64,000 bases of DNA from Exiguobacterium sp. SL-9 (GTDB taxonomy: Bacteria; Bacillota; Bacilli; Exiguobacteriales; Exiguobacteriaceae), in assembly GCF_004336985.1 (NCBI RefSeq), contig NZ_SJUO01000003.1, positions 310,001-374,000 of the forward strand, given 5' to 3'. A program made the translations under genes and the position numbers. Shown in pieces: positions 51,037-59,175 of the stretch (its first letter is position 1; each line of letters opens with the position of its first letter). The notes below the pieces were generated by a model. That model saw only the letters and a list, made by a program, of their open reading frames with translations. It searched no databases and was not told the origin of the DNA.

Positions 51037-51555
51037 ATGATCACGATCAAAGCTTGCACGATGGAAGATATCGACGCGCTCCGGGACATCAGTATCGAGA
51101 CGTTCACGGAGACGTTCGAAGCGGAGAACGACCCGGCGCATCTGGCGGCGTATCTCGAGCGGGCGTACAACGTAGCGCAACTCAAAGAAGAACTTTCGAA
51201 TCCGGACTCACAGTTCTTCTTCGCCATACTCGACGGGGAGGTGGCCGGCTACTTGAAAGTGAACGCCAACAACGCCCAGACCGAGGCCATGGGCGAGGAG
51301 GCGTTCGAACTCGAACGGATTTATGTGCGACGCGTCTACCAAGGAAGCGGCGTCGGGAAAGCGTTGTACGACCAGGCCCTCCAGTGTGCGAACGAGCTGA
51401 ACAAACATGAGATCTGGCTCGGTGTTTGGGAACACAACCATAAAGCGCTCGCCTTTTACCGAAAACATGGTTTCGTCCAGACCGGGGCGCACACGTTCTA
51501 TATGGGTGACGACGCCCAAGTCGACTTGATTATGGCCAAGCCGCTTCGTCCGTGA
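51037..51555 (+). CDS. paiA: GNAT acetyltransferase, PaiA-like
   Basis: 172 residues. Acetyl-CoA binding loop RRVYQGSGVGKALYDQAL (about 98-115) and the start ITIKACTMEDIDALRDISIETFTETFEAENDP are typical of PaiA, which acetylates spermidine and spermine in B. subtilis. It is preceded by a MarR regulator, not by PaiB; the PaiB homologue lies at 54721. Its 3' end overlaps the convergent HAD gene by 26 nt. Confidence 0.8.
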   Translation: MITIKACTMEDIDALRDISIETFTETFEAENDPAHLAAYLERAYNVAQLKEELSNPDSQFFFAILDGEVAGYLKVNANNAQTEAMGEEAFELERIYVRRVYQGSGVGKALYDQALQCANELNKHEIWLGVWEHNHKALAFYRKHGFVQTGAHTFYMGDDAQVDLIMAKPLRP

Positions 51556-52216
51556 CCCATTCCAATATCCCGGACAAGTCTTCGTAGACGGCGTCAGGGG
51601 CCAGGTCGGGCATGGCGATTGGTTTGCCATCGCGGTTGATCCAAGCCGTATGGAACCCAAAGTTCTTCGCACCGGCGATGTCCCAACCGTTCGAGGACAT
51701 AAACAGCACCTCGTCGCGCTTCAACCCGCTCTTCTTGAACCAATGCATGTAGGCGGCCGGTGACGGCTTGGCTTGTTTGATGCCATCGATGCTGACGAGT
51801 TCATCGAACAGGTCGGTGAACCCGGCGTTGTGGATGAGTGCCTCGAGCATCCCGTCCGTCCCGTTCGAAAGAACGACAGTCTGTTTAGCGTGCAGCTGCT
51901 TCAACACGTCTTCGACTTCTTTGTACGGAGACAGCTCCGCATACGTGGCCATCAATGCGTCCTCGGTCTCGGTCGTCCATGTCACTTCGGCCGCCGACAA
52001 GGCGTACCGGAGCGCGTCGCGCGTGACGACGGAGAAGTCCGCGTAACGGCCCATGATGTGACGGGTAAAAAAGTAGTCGAGCTGTTTCGTCCGCCACGCC
52101 TGGCTGATTTGTTCACCTTTTCCGGGAAACTGTTCGTCACACGCCGTCTTGACGGAATGCACGTCGAACAACGTCCCGTATACATCGAACACGAACGCTT
52201 GAATCGTCGGTTTCAT
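51530..52216 (-). CDS. HAD-family haloacid dehalogenase type II-like hydrolase
   Basis: 228 residues. AFVFDVYGTLFDVHSVKTAC gives the nucleophile Asp (about 10), with the VYGTLFDVHS signature of type II L-2-haloacid dehalogenases. SNGTDGMLEAL, SIDGIKQAKPSPAAYMHW and FMSSNGWDIAGAKNFGFHTAWINR complete the active site. Whether it removes halide or acts on a phosphate is not known. The ATG at 52216 follows GGAGGGA. It is ten bp downstream of the Crp-like gene on the same strand. Confidence 0.87.
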   Translation of the reverse strand: MKPTIQAFVFDVYGTLFDVHSVKTACDEQFPGKGEQISQAWRTKQLDYFFTRHIMGRYADFSVVTRDALRYALSAAEVTWTTETEDALMATYAELSPYKEVEDVLKQLHAKQTVVLSNGTDGMLEALIHNAGFTDLFDELVSIDGIKQAKPSPAAYMHWFKKSGLKRDEVLFMSSNGWDIAGAKNFGFHTAWINRDGKPIAMPDLAPDAVYEDLSGILEWVTDEAAWP

Positions 52217-52226
52217 CAAATCCCTC

Positions 52227-52907
52227 CTAAAGGTCGTCTAGCGCCTGCTTCACTTTGTCTGCATGAATCGATAGGCGCAGTCCCTTTTTGATATACCCTT
52301 CTTTCTTCAAGTTAGACATGATGACGCTCGTCGTCTCCCGTGTCGTCCCGACCATGGCGGCGATATCGGCATGGGTCAGTTTGATGTTGATCGTCTGCCA
52401 ATCCTTTTTGCGCACGCCGTTCTTCTCGCTCAACTTCAGAAGAAGGTAGAGGATGCGGTACTTCACGTCGGTCAAGGCGATCTTTTCACTGAGCGCGTAC
52501 AAGTCTTTCAGCCGTTCGGAGAGGATGTTGATCAGTTTCAAGGCGATTTTCGGGTTCTTCTCGATGAACTGTTCGAACTCGTCGACCCCGATCGTACACA
52601 AGTACGTGTCGGTCATCGCCTCGGCGTACAAATCGTCGTCGGTCAACGAGAGCGTCGCCGTCTCGCCGAAGATGTTGCCGCTCGTCAATATATCGACGGT
52701 GAACTGTTTGCCGTGCTGATTCATCCGGTAGAGCCGGACCTGTCCTTCTTTCAACAAGAACAGCGCCGGGATCGGAGCGTCCGGGGAGACGATGATCTTC
52801 CCTTTTTTGACCGGTCGCATCTGGCTCATCGCGTCGATCACTTTCAACTCTTGCATCGGCAGCTCGTCGAACAAGCTGATGTGCGAGAGCAATGTTAATT
52901 TGTCCAT
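52227..52907 (-). CDS. Crp/Fnr-family transcriptional regulator
   Basis: 226 residues. Cyclic-nucleotide-binding-type domain (IIVSPDAPIPALFLLKEGQVRLYRMNQHGKQ... GNIFGETATLSL), dimerisation helix (KLINILSERLKDLYALSEKI) and helix-turn-helix THADIAAMVGTTRETTSVIMSNLKKEGYI. The recognition helix has the RE pair that in Crp contacts TGTGA half-sites, but lacks the third arginine. It has no N-terminal iron-sulfur cysteines, so it is not an FNR-type oxygen sensor. A matching palindrome lies upstream of cstA (27302). The start is ATG 52907 after GAGGTG; GTG at 52916 is less likely. Confidence 0.88.
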   Translation of the reverse strand: MDKLTLLSHISLFDELPMQELKVIDAMSQMRPVKKGKIIVSPDAPIPALFLLKEGQVRLYRMNQHGKQFTVDILTSGNIFGETATLSLTDDDLYAEAMTDTYLCTIGVDEFEQFIEKNPKIALKLINILSERLKDLYALSEKIALTDVKYRILYLLLKLSEKNGVRKKDWQTINIKLTHADIAAMVGTTRETTSVIMSNLKKEGYIKKGLRLSIHADKVKQALDDL

Positions 52908-52989
52908 CGGTGGCACCTCACTTTCTAGTAATCTGTCTTACTGTCTACTTAGATTGTAAACGATACAATGAGGAAAAGGGGGACGTGCT

Positions 52990-53214
52990 ATGCTCGAACT
53001 GTATACGATTGACGGCTGCTCCCGTTGTCACTTGGTCAAATTGCGCCTGAACGAATTGGCCATCCCGTTCATCGAGAAGAACTTGTTCGAGGAGCCCCGC
53101 TACGTCGAAGAACTGCTCAAATTGAACCAGCCACTCGTGACGCCGACGCTCGTCGACGAAGCGCGCGTCTTCACCGGAAAAGCGTTATGGGACGAGCTCG
53201 AATTGAATAAGTGA
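52990..53214 (+). CDS. Glutaredoxin-like protein, 74 residues
   Basis: Short thioredoxin-fold protein: MLELYTIDGCSRCHLVKLRLNELAIPFIEKNLFEE. The active site is CSRC (10-13); QPLVTPTLVDEARVFTGK supplies the cis-proline loop. It resembles NrdH/YruB-type glutaredoxins. GGGGGA precedes the ATG. It is single and divergent from the Crp-like gene, and convergent with a thioredoxin-like gene, in a region rich in thiol-redox genes. Confidence 0.85.
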   Translation: MLELYTIDGCSRCHLVKLRLNELAIPFIEKNLFEEPRYVEELLKLNQPLVTPTLVDEARVFTGKALWDELELNK

Positions 53215-53222
53215 ACAGGTCA

Positions 53223-53248
53223 AAAAGGGAGCGATCTGGCTCCCTTTT
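53223..53248 (+). terminator. Bidirectional terminator between glutaredoxin and thioredoxin genes
   Basis: AAAAGGGAGC/GCTCCCTTTT stem between convergent stops. Confidence 0.85.
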
Positions 53249-53250
53249 GG

Positions 53251-53571
53251 TCATGGTGTGACGTATGCGGCTAAAAACTCGGTGACTTCTCCTGGTGTCT
53301 TCGCGTTCGCGCTATGAAGATGTCCAATCTTTTCGCCGTTCTTATACACGAGCAGGCTCGGGATGCCCATCACTTGCTCGCGTTCAGAGAGGGCGGGCAG
53401 TTCGTCCTTATTGAGCGTATAGAGCGGCACATCACCGAGTGTCGAGGTGACGTCCGGCATGAAGGCGTCGAGCCGTCTGCAGTCCGGGCACCAGTCCGTG
53501 TAGAATTTGACGATCGTGTGTTCATCGGATGAGACGAGTTGTTCGAATTGTTGCTCTGTTGTGATGTTCAT
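53251..53571 (-). CDS. Thioredoxin-like protein
   Basis: 106 residues. FYTDWCPDCRRLDAFMPDV shows a WCPDC active site (Cys about 28 and 31), and VMGIPSLLVYKNGEK gives the cis-proline. The WCPDC motif marks the YtpP/YdbP-like group of accessory thioredoxins. It probably reduces disulfides in the cytoplasm. AGGAACACAT precedes the ATG. It lies 13 bp after the membrane protein gene (53585-54007) on the same strand. Confidence 0.87.
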   Translation of the reverse strand: MNITTEQQFEQLVSSDEHTIVKFYTDWCPDCRRLDAFMPDVTSTLGDVPLYTLNKDELPALSEREQVMGIPSLLVYKNGEKIGHLHSANAKTPGEVTEFLAAYVTP

Positions 53572-53584
53572 ATGTGTTCCTCCA

Positions 53585-54007
53585 TTAGCGCACGGCTACT
53601 TTCGGCGCGACTTGTTTTTCAGTGCGTAGTTTGAAGACGATGGCTAAGACGAATGAGAAGAATAGATGTGTGACGAGGTTCATCAATTGATCCGGCGCGA
53701 ACGCGTTCGCGAGGTTCGTCCCCATGCCCATCATGAGCGGCATGACGACGAGCGGACCGACGATCCAAATGCCGATGCCGAACAAGACGGCGAGCGTCCA
53801 AAGGTTCGAGATGACCAAGTGCCCGAGTCCGAACGCGACCCCGAAGATGACGCTGATGATCATATGAACGATCCAACCGACGACGAGGCTCTCACTGCCG
53901 ACCATGCTCGCAATCATGCCAATCATGCCCATCATCTGCATGAAGAGCCCGAACAAAATCCCGCCGATCACTCCACCAATCACGCCGTTGACCACGTACC
54001 GTTTCAT
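53585..54007 (-). CDS. Small polytopic membrane protein, 140 residues
   Basis: Four predicted membrane helices: VNGVIGGVIGGILFGLFMQM, VGWIVHMIISVIFGVAFGLGHL, LAVLFGIGIWIVGPLVVMPL and LVTHLFFSFVLAIVF. Gly- and Met-rich; a basic C-terminus. It is not a family I can name, although related proteins of 130-150 residues are common in Bacillales. ATG 54007 follows GAAGGAG; the longer frame to 54121 would run over the upstream terminator. Same strand as the thioredoxin-like gene. Confidence 0.7.
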   Translation of the reverse strand: MKRYVVNGVIGGVIGGILFGLFMQMMGMIGMIASMVGSESLVVGWIVHMIISVIFGVAFGLGHLVISNLWTLAVLFGIGIWIVGPLVVMPLMMGMGTNLANAFAPDQLMNLVTHLFFSFVLAIVFKLRTEKQVAPKVAVR

Positions 54008-54085
54008 CTTCCTCACTCCTTCTAGTTTGATACAATAAGCGTATATCGGATGGGGCGATATTTCTGTAACCGTCCTTACAAACCC

Positions 54086-54113
54086 GAAAAAAATGACGCC
54101 GGTTCGGCGCCAT
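54086..54113 (-). terminator. Terminator of the peroxiredoxin gene
   Basis: On the minus strand ATGGCGCC/GGCGTCAT followed by TTTTTT. Confidence 0.82.
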
Positions 54114-54117
54114 CTTG

Positions 54118-54624
54118 TCATTTGAGATTCTTTTTGATGTATTGGACGATCTTTCGGAGCTCGGTCGCCGTCGGACGGCCGAACGGGCTCGTCTGAATCT
54201 GTTGATACAACAGCCGTCCACCTTCATCGATGAGGAAGTAAGCCGGTTCTCCGTGCTCACCGTGGTCGGCATATGGAGCGTCGGTACCATGATACTGCAC
54301 GCCATAGTCGAGCAACGTCTCGAGCGACTCGTCGTGAAGGACCGGGAAGCTGAGCGCGTTGTCGTCGACCATCTGTTTCAAGTCCTCAGCTTTGTCGGTC
54401 GAGATCGTCACGAGACGGATGCCTTTGTCTTGGAAGTAGCCTTGTTGGCTCTCGAGCTCTTTCAAGTCTTGGACACAGACCGGGCACCAAGCACCGCGGA
54501 AGAAGATGATGAGATGCCAGCCGTCGTGTCGTTCAATCGATTCTGCGAGTGAGAACGAGTCTCCTGACACGTCCGGCAACTGGATGTCAGGGGCCTTGTC
54601 ACGTAAGTTGAATAGTGTAGCCAA
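54118..54624 (-). CDS. Peroxiredoxin (AhpC/TSA, BCP-like)
   Basis: 168 residues. IIFFRGAWCPVCVQDLKELESQQGYFQDKGIRLVTISTDKAEDL: the peroxidatic Cys (about 47) is in WCPVC rather than the usual PxxxT(S)xxC, as in 1-Cys/atypical proteins close to redoxins. The C-terminal part (GEPAYFLIDEGGRLLYQQIQ) is normal. It reduces hydroperoxides. The start is TTG 54624, with AGGAGG at seven nt; no ATG is positioned as well. It has its own terminator. Confidence 0.85.
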   Translation of the reverse strand: MATLFNLRDKAPDIQLPDVSGDSFSLAESIERHDGWHLIIFFRGAWCPVCVQDLKELESQQGYFQDKGIRLVTISTDKAEDLKQMVDDNALSFPVLHDESLETLLDYGVQYHGTDAPYADHGEHGEPAYFLIDEGGRLLYQQIQTSPFGRPTATELRKIVQYIKKNLK

Positions 54625-54720
54625 TGGAATTCCTCCTCTGTATATGATCGTCAGGAATCCAGCCTAACATGCCACGCATTATTTTGTTTGTAAGCTAGCT
54701 AACACGATAGGAGGAGTTCG

Positions 54721-55314
54721 ATGTACGTCCCAAAGCTATACGCCGTAAACGATCCGAAAGAAGTCCACGCGTTTTTGAAGGCCCATCCGTTCGGCACCGT
54801 CGTCACGTATGACGGACAGAAGCCGATCGCGACGCACGTGCCGCTCCGGTTTCACGAAGAAGACGGCCGCACCTGGTTCACAACCCACATCGCCAAAAAC
54901 AATCCGCAGTGGCAAACGATTGAAGACCAGACCGTGCTCCTGATCGTCCAAGGTCCGGACGCCTATGTGTCCGCATCCTGGTACGGGCACGAGGACGTAT
55001 CGACGTGGAACTATCAGGCGGTGCATGCGTACGGACAGGCGACCATCTTAAACGCGACACAACTCGAGGAAGATTTGGCCGGACTGCTTCAAGACCATGA
55101 AGGGGACCGGGAGCAAGCCGTCGTCTGGGAGGAATTGTCCGAGCCAGTGCAGCGACAGAAATACGGGGTCGTAGGCTTCCGCATCGACATTTCGGAGATG
55201 CAGGCGGCGTTCAAACTGAGCCAGAATCGAAACGAGATTGATTATACACGCATCGTCTCGGAGCTCGAGCAGGAAGGATGTCCGATGGCGGATGTGATGC
55301 GGCGCAGCCGTTGA
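54721..55314 (+). CDS. paiB: PaiB-like FMN-binding negative regulator
   Basis: 197 residues. MYVPKLYAVNDPKEVHAFLKAHPFGTVVTYDGQKPIATHVPLRF is the typical PaiB start; VLLIVQGPDAYVSASWYGHEDVSTWNYQAVHAYGQA gives the FMN-binding split-barrel segment. In B. subtilis PaiB is coexpressed with PaiA and lowers sporulation and exoprotease expression. Here it is a single gene separated by 3.2 kb from the PaiA-like acetyltransferase. GGAGG lies before the ATG. A strong terminator follows. Confidence 0.88.
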   Translation: MYVPKLYAVNDPKEVHAFLKAHPFGTVVTYDGQKPIATHVPLRFHEEDGRTWFTTHIAKNNPQWQTIEDQTVLLIVQGPDAYVSASWYGHEDVSTWNYQAVHAYGQATILNATQLEEDLAGLLQDHEGDREQAVVWEELSEPVQRQKYGVVGFRIDISEMQAAFKLSQNRNEIDYTRIVSELEQEGCPMADVMRRSR

Positions 55315-55316
55315 AA

Positions 55317-55354
55317 CCCACGTCTCTCTTAATCGAGAGACGTGGGGATTTTTT
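55317..55354 (+). terminator. Terminator of paiB
   Basis: CCCACGTCTCTC/GAGAGACGTGGG stem, 6-nt loop, then GATTTTTT. Confidence 0.9.
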
Positions 55355-55383
55355 GATTTTCCGCAAATATATTGAAGTTCAGA

Positions 55384-55434
55384 TTGACAGCACTCCTGAA
55401 TTCATCCTATACTCATAAATGATAATGATTATCA
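55384..55434 (+). promoter_or_regulatory. Fur-controlled promoter of the siderophore uptake operon
   Basis: TTGACA (55384-55389), 18-bp spacer, TATACT (55408-55413). TGATAATGATTATCA (55420-55434) is an exact 7-1-7 Fur box just after the predicted transcription start. Confidence 0.88.
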
Positions 55435-55480
55435 ATGTCGGCGTCAGAACGTTGCCATAGAGAAAAAAGGGGATTAAATC

Positions 55481-56518
55481 ATGAAAAGCTACAAGAAAAT
55501 GCTACATATGTTCATCATCATGTCTGCTTTCGTGCTCGTGCTCGCAGGATGCGGCTCGAACAATGAAGATGCAGCCACGACAGATGAATCTGCTGAAACG
55601 GCAGAAGGCTATCCGATCACAATTAAACACGCGTTAGGCGAGACGGTCATCGACAAGAAGCCAGAACGCGTCGCAACGGTCGGTTGGTCGAACCAAGACG
55701 TGGCGCTCGCGCTTGACGTCGTACCAGTCGGTTTCTCGGCTGCGAACTACGGTGTCCAAGACGGCAGCGGCATGCTACCATGGACGGCTGACAAGTTGAA
55801 AGACCTCGGTGAAGAAAACCCGAACATCTATCAAGACACGGACGGCCTCGACTTCGAAGCGATTGCCGACTCACAGCCGGACGTCATTCTCGCAGCCTAC
55901 TCAGGCATCACGCAAGAAGATTATGATACGTTGACAGAGATCGCACCGGTCGTCGCATACCAAGAGACGCCTTGGGTGTCATCATGGCAGGACACGGTCC
56001 TTTACGACTCAATGGCCATGGGCATGGAAGCCGAAGGCAAACAGTTGATTGAAGACACAGAGAAACTCATCGCCGACAAGGCGGCTGAAGTACCAGAGAT
56101 GAAAGGCAAGAAAGCGGCGTTCATCGCGCTTAGCCCGGACGATCTGTCGAAATTCTACATCTACACGACAGGTGACCCGCGCGGTGCCTTCATCGAAGAG
56201 CTCGGTATGGAGTACCCTGAGAACATCACGAGCCAAATCAAAGATGAGAACAGCTTCTACCTCGAGCTCAGCTCAGAGAACGCTGACATCTTGAACGACG
56301 TCGACATCTTCGTTGCCTACGGGAACGAAGAGACGTTGAAAGCACTTCAAGCTGACCCGCTCTACAGCAAAGTGCCGGCCATCGAACGCGGTTCGGTCGT
56401 CATGATCGAAGACAACACGCCGCTCGCGGCTGCTGGGACACCATCACCACTCTCGATCGAATACACGATCGACGACTACGTGAAACTCGTGTCAGAAGCA
56501 CTCGCGAAAGTCGAGTAA
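55481..56518 (+). CDS. Iron-siderophore-binding lipoprotein (FecB/FhuD family)
   Basis: 345 residues. Signal peptide with lipobox LAGCG (Cys about 24), acidic linker, then the class III binding fold: TIKHALGETVIDKKPERVATVGWSNQDVALALDVVPVGFSAANYG. The clamp is built from two lobes joined by a long helix (ADKAAEVPEMKG). It binds ferric siderophore (type unknown) at the cell surface. A consensus Fur box is directly in front, so the operon is iron-repressed. The next gene starts 4 bp after its stop. Confidence 0.9.
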   Translation: MKSYKKMLHMFIIMSAFVLVLAGCGSNNEDAATTDESAETAEGYPITIKHALGETVIDKKPERVATVGWSNQDVALALDVVPVGFSAANYGVQDGSGMLPWTADKLKDLGEENPNIYQDTDGLDFEAIADSQPDVILAAYSGITQEDYDTLTEIAPVVAYQETPWVSSWQDTVLYDSMAMGMEAEGKQLIEDTEKLIADKAAEVPEMKGKKAAFIALSPDDLSKFYIYTTGDPRGAFIEELGMEYPENITSQIKDENSFYLELSSENADILNDVDIFVAYGNEETLKALQADPLYSKVPAIERGSVVMIEDNTPLAAAGTPSPLSIEYTIDDYVKLVSEALAKVE

Positions 56519-56522
56519 TCAA

Positions 56523-57542
56523 ATGAATATGCCGAAGAAGTTACACACGCCGAAACGGTTCGGGCTCCTCCTCGTAGGGTCGCTCGTCCTGCTCGTCGTC
56601 TGTATGCTCGCTTCGCTTGCTTTCGGCTCACGGACAGTCGGATGGGATGAACTGCTTGACGGTTTATTCCGTCCGGCTGTTCAGTCGTATGAAGCGGACA
56701 TCGTCCGGCAGCGGGTCGTTCGGACGGTGTTCAGTTTCATGTGCGGGGCGGCACTCGGTGTCTCGGGCGCATTGATGCAGTCGGTGACACGTAACCCGAT
56801 CGCCGACCCGAGTATTCTCGGGGTCAATACGGGGGCGGCGCTGTTCGTCGTCGTCGGGATCGCCTTCTTCAACATCTCGACTGCGAGCGACTATATTTGG
56901 TTCGCGCTCGCTGGTGCGCTTCTCACGGCCGCGTTCGTGTTCGGCATCGGTTCGCTCGGACGAGGCGGGTCGACACCAATCAAGCTCGTCTTGGCCGGTG
57001 CGGCGACGAGTGCGGCGTTGTCCTCACTCGTCATGGCCATCATGATCCCGCGCTCGAACGTCATGGACCAGTTTCGGTTCTGGCAAGTCGGTAGCGTCGG
57101 GGCCGGGACGATGGACTCGATTATGACGTTCCTGCCGTTCTTTATCGGCGGCATCGTCATCGCCATCCTGGCGGCACCGTCCCTCAATATCTTGGCGCTC
57201 GGGGAAGAACTTGCCACGGGTCTCGGTGTCCGTATCGGCACGTTGAAATTGATTGCTTCGTTCGCCGGCGTCATTTTATGCGGGGCGGCGACGGCACTGG
57301 CTGGACCGATCGGCTTTATCGGTCTCTTGGCGCCACACCTCGTCCGCTTGATCATCGGTGCGGATGAACGCTACATCATCCCGATGTCGGCACTGACGGG
57401 TGCGATTTTATTGACGTTCGCCGATGTGGTCGGGCGGCTGCTCGGCAGTCCCGGGGAACTCGAGGTCGGAATCGTCACGGCGTTCGTCGGGGCCCCAATT
57501 TTGATTGCGTTGACGATGAAAGTGAAGGTGCGTGGCCTATGA
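56523..57542 (+). CDS. FecCD-family siderophore ABC permease, first subunit
   Basis: 339 residues with ~10 membrane helices. RLPR-type start is replaced by VRQRVVRTVFSFMCGAALGVSGALMQSVTRNPIADPSILGVNTGAALFVV, the FecCD hallmark. LAPHLVRLIIGADERYIIPMSALTGAILLTFADVVGR is the coupling region. It has a poor ribosome site and is probably coupled to the binding-protein gene. Its stop overlaps the next start (ATGA). It forms a heterodimeric channel with the next gene product. Confidence 0.9.
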   Translation: MNMPKKLHTPKRFGLLLVGSLVLLVVCMLASLAFGSRTVGWDELLDGLFRPAVQSYEADIVRQRVVRTVFSFMCGAALGVSGALMQSVTRNPIADPSILGVNTGAALFVVVGIAFFNISTASDYIWFALAGALLTAAFVFGIGSLGRGGSTPIKLVLAGAATSAALSSLVMAIMIPRSNVMDQFRFWQVGSVGAGTMDSIMTFLPFFIGGIVIAILAAPSLNILALGEELATGLGVRIGTLKLIASFAGVILCGAATALAGPIGFIGLLAPHLVRLIIGADERYIIPMSALTGAILLTFADVVGRLLGSPGELEVGIVTAFVGAPILIALTMKVKVRGL

Positions 57543-58570
57543 ACCATCAATCGATTCAACCAATCATTCAGAACAGTCGCAAACGTCGGCAACGTACGGT
57601 CGCAGTGACGCTCGTCCTGTTCGGGTTCGCTCTCGTCTTGAGCGCGACGATGCTCATGCTCGGCAATACGATTTATCCGGTCGGAGACGTCGTCCGGGTC
57701 TTGTTCGGGGAACAAGTGCCGGGTGCGTCGTTCGCCGTCGGCACGATTCGCCTGCCGCGCATGCTCGCCGGCGTCTTCGCCGGACTCGCGTTCGGGATCG
57801 CCGGCACGGTGTTCCAGACAATGCTCCGCAACCCGCTCGCCAACCCGAACGTCATCGGTATCACGACCGGTTCGAGTGCGGCGGCGGTATTCTGTATCGT
57901 CGTCTTGCAAGCGAGCAACACGGTCGTCTCGATCGGCTCCATCATTGGAGGACTCGTGACAGTCGTCGCCATCTATTTCTTATCAAAAGGCGCCGCCTTC
58001 TCGATCGGTCGACTCGTCTTGGTCGGAATCGGGATTCAAGCGATGCTGACGGCGGTCATCAACTATCTGCTGCTCATCAGCCGACAAAACGATGTCGGCA
58101 CGGCGATGCGTTGGTTGAGCGGCAGCCTGAACGGCGTCAAGATGGAGACGCTACCACCGCTCATGATCGCGGTCGCGCTCTGTCTGCCGATCATCCTCCG
58201 GCTCAGCCGGCAGCTCCAGATTTTAGAGCTCGGGGAGATGACGGCGACGTCGCTCGGCGTCAAGACGAACCAGACGCGGGTGCTCTTGCTCGTCGCGTCC
58301 GTACTCATGCTGGCGCTTGCGACGGCGACGACCGGACCGATTGCGTTCGTGGCATTCCTCGCCGGGCCGATCGCGAAGCGACTCGTCGGGGACGGGCGTT
58401 CGACGATTATTCCGGCGGCACTCGTCGGTGTCATCTTGGTGCTCGCAGCCGATCTCATCGGTCAGTTCGCCTTCACGGCCCGCTACCCGGTCGGTGTCAT
58501 CACCGGTATGGTCGGGGCGCCGTATTTGATTTATCTCTTGATCCGGATGAACCGGAGAGGGGAGTTATAA
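57539..58570 (+). CDS. FecCD-family siderophore ABC permease, second subunit
   Basis: 343 residues, ~10 membrane helices. RLPRMLAGVFAGLAFGIAGTVFQTMLRNPLANPNVIGITTGSSAAAVF and FLAGPIAKRLVGDGRSTIIPAALVGVILVLAADLIGQ are family hallmarks. ATGA overlap with the first subunit. The operon stops here at a strong terminator without an ATPase, so it must use one encoded elsewhere, as in several Bacillus siderophore systems where one FecE/YusV-type ATPase serves several importers. Confidence 0.9.
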   Translation: MNHQSIQPIIQNSRKRRQRTVAVTLVLFGFALVLSATMLMLGNTIYPVGDVVRVLFGEQVPGASFAVGTIRLPRMLAGVFAGLAFGIAGTVFQTMLRNPLANPNVIGITTGSSAAAVFCIVVLQASNTVVSIGSIIGGLVTVVAIYFLSKGAAFSIGRLVLVGIGIQAMLTAVINYLLLISRQNDVGTAMRWLSGSLNGVKMETLPPLMIAVALCLPIILRLSRQLQILELGEMTATSLGVKTNQTRVLLLVASVLMLALATATTGPIAFVAFLAGPIAKRLVGDGRSTIIPAALVGVILVLAADLIGQFAFTARYPVGVITGMVGAPYLIYLLIRMNRRGEL

Positions 58571-58571
58571 G

Positions 58572-58609
58572 CAAAAGGAGCCGTGTCTGGTGGGACACGG
58601 CTCCTTTTG
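58572..58609 (+). terminator. Terminator of the siderophore uptake operon
   Basis: Perfect 16-bp stem CAAAAGGAGCCGTGTC/GACACGGCTCCTTTTG, immediately after the last stop codon. Confidence 0.9.
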
Positions 58610-58632
58610 TTGAAAGCGTCAACAAAATTTCA

Positions 58633-58662
58633 TTGACTTCTCTGTCGCTTGAGGTGTATGCT
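58633..58662 (+). promoter_or_regulatory. Promoter of the cytidine deaminase gene
   Basis: TTGACT (58633-58638), 18-bp spacer, TATGCT (58657-58662). The 5' leader of ~65 nt has no obvious hairpin. Confidence 0.65.
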
Positions 58663-58735
58663 AAAAATCCTGCCCAAAAAAGAGAGGCCGGGAACTGGCA
58701 TCAGTTCATTATGAGTCAGAGAGGAACATGATCCC

Positions 58736-59134
58736 ATGAACCAACAACAATTAGTCGAGCGTGCCCGCCAAGTGAAAGAGAACGCCTACTCCCCATATTC
58801 GAACTTCCGTGTCGGAGCGGCGCTTCTCATGAAGGACGGCACGGTCATCGACGGCGTCAACGTCGAGAACGTCTCGTTCGGTGCGACGAACTGTGCCGAG
58901 CGTACGGCCATCTTCACAGCGGTCGCGCAAGGCTATAAAAAAGGTGATTTCGAAGCCGTCGCGGTGTCAGGTGACACGGTCGATTTCTTACCGCCATGCA
59001 GCATTTGCCGCCAAGTGCTCGTCGAGTTCGGCGACCCGGACTTCAAAGTATTGCTCACGAACGGCAACGCCGACGTAAAAGAAGTGACGCTTGAAGAACT
59101 CGTCCCGCTCGCGTTCACAGAGCTCGAAATGTAA
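58736..59134 (+). CDS. cdd: Cytidine deaminase
   Basis: 132 residues, homotetrameric type. YSPYSNFRVGAALLMKDG is the start; zinc ligands are in NCAERTAIF (Cys53-Ala-Glu55) and PPCSICRQV (Cys about 86 and 89). It deaminates cytidine and deoxycytidine for pyrimidine salvage. AGAGGAACATGATCCC precedes the ATG. It is a single gene with its own promoter and terminator, not next to era/dgkA as in Bacillus. Confidence 0.94.
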   Translation: MNQQQLVERARQVKENAYSPYSNFRVGAALLMKDGTVIDGVNVENVSFGATNCAERTAIFTAVAQGYKKGDFEAVAVSGDTVDFLPPCSICRQVLVEFGDPDFKVLLTNGNADVKEVTLEELVPLAFTELEM

Positions 59135-59138
59135 CCGC

Positions 59139-59173
59139 AATGCTCCCGTATCTATCGATGCGGGGGCATTTTT
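59139..59173 (+). terminator. Terminator of cdd
   Basis: AATGCTCCCG/CGGGGGCATT stem with T-run; also near the stop of the convergent M23 gene. Confidence 0.82.
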
Positions 59174-59175
59174 GA

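Noticed and set aside
57532-58731. A 399-codon open frame overlapping the second FecCD permease
   Set aside because: It is rich in Arg/Ser/His as expected for an out-of-frame reading of a GC-rich gene, has no ribosome site and no family resemblance; the permease frame has clear FecCD motifs.
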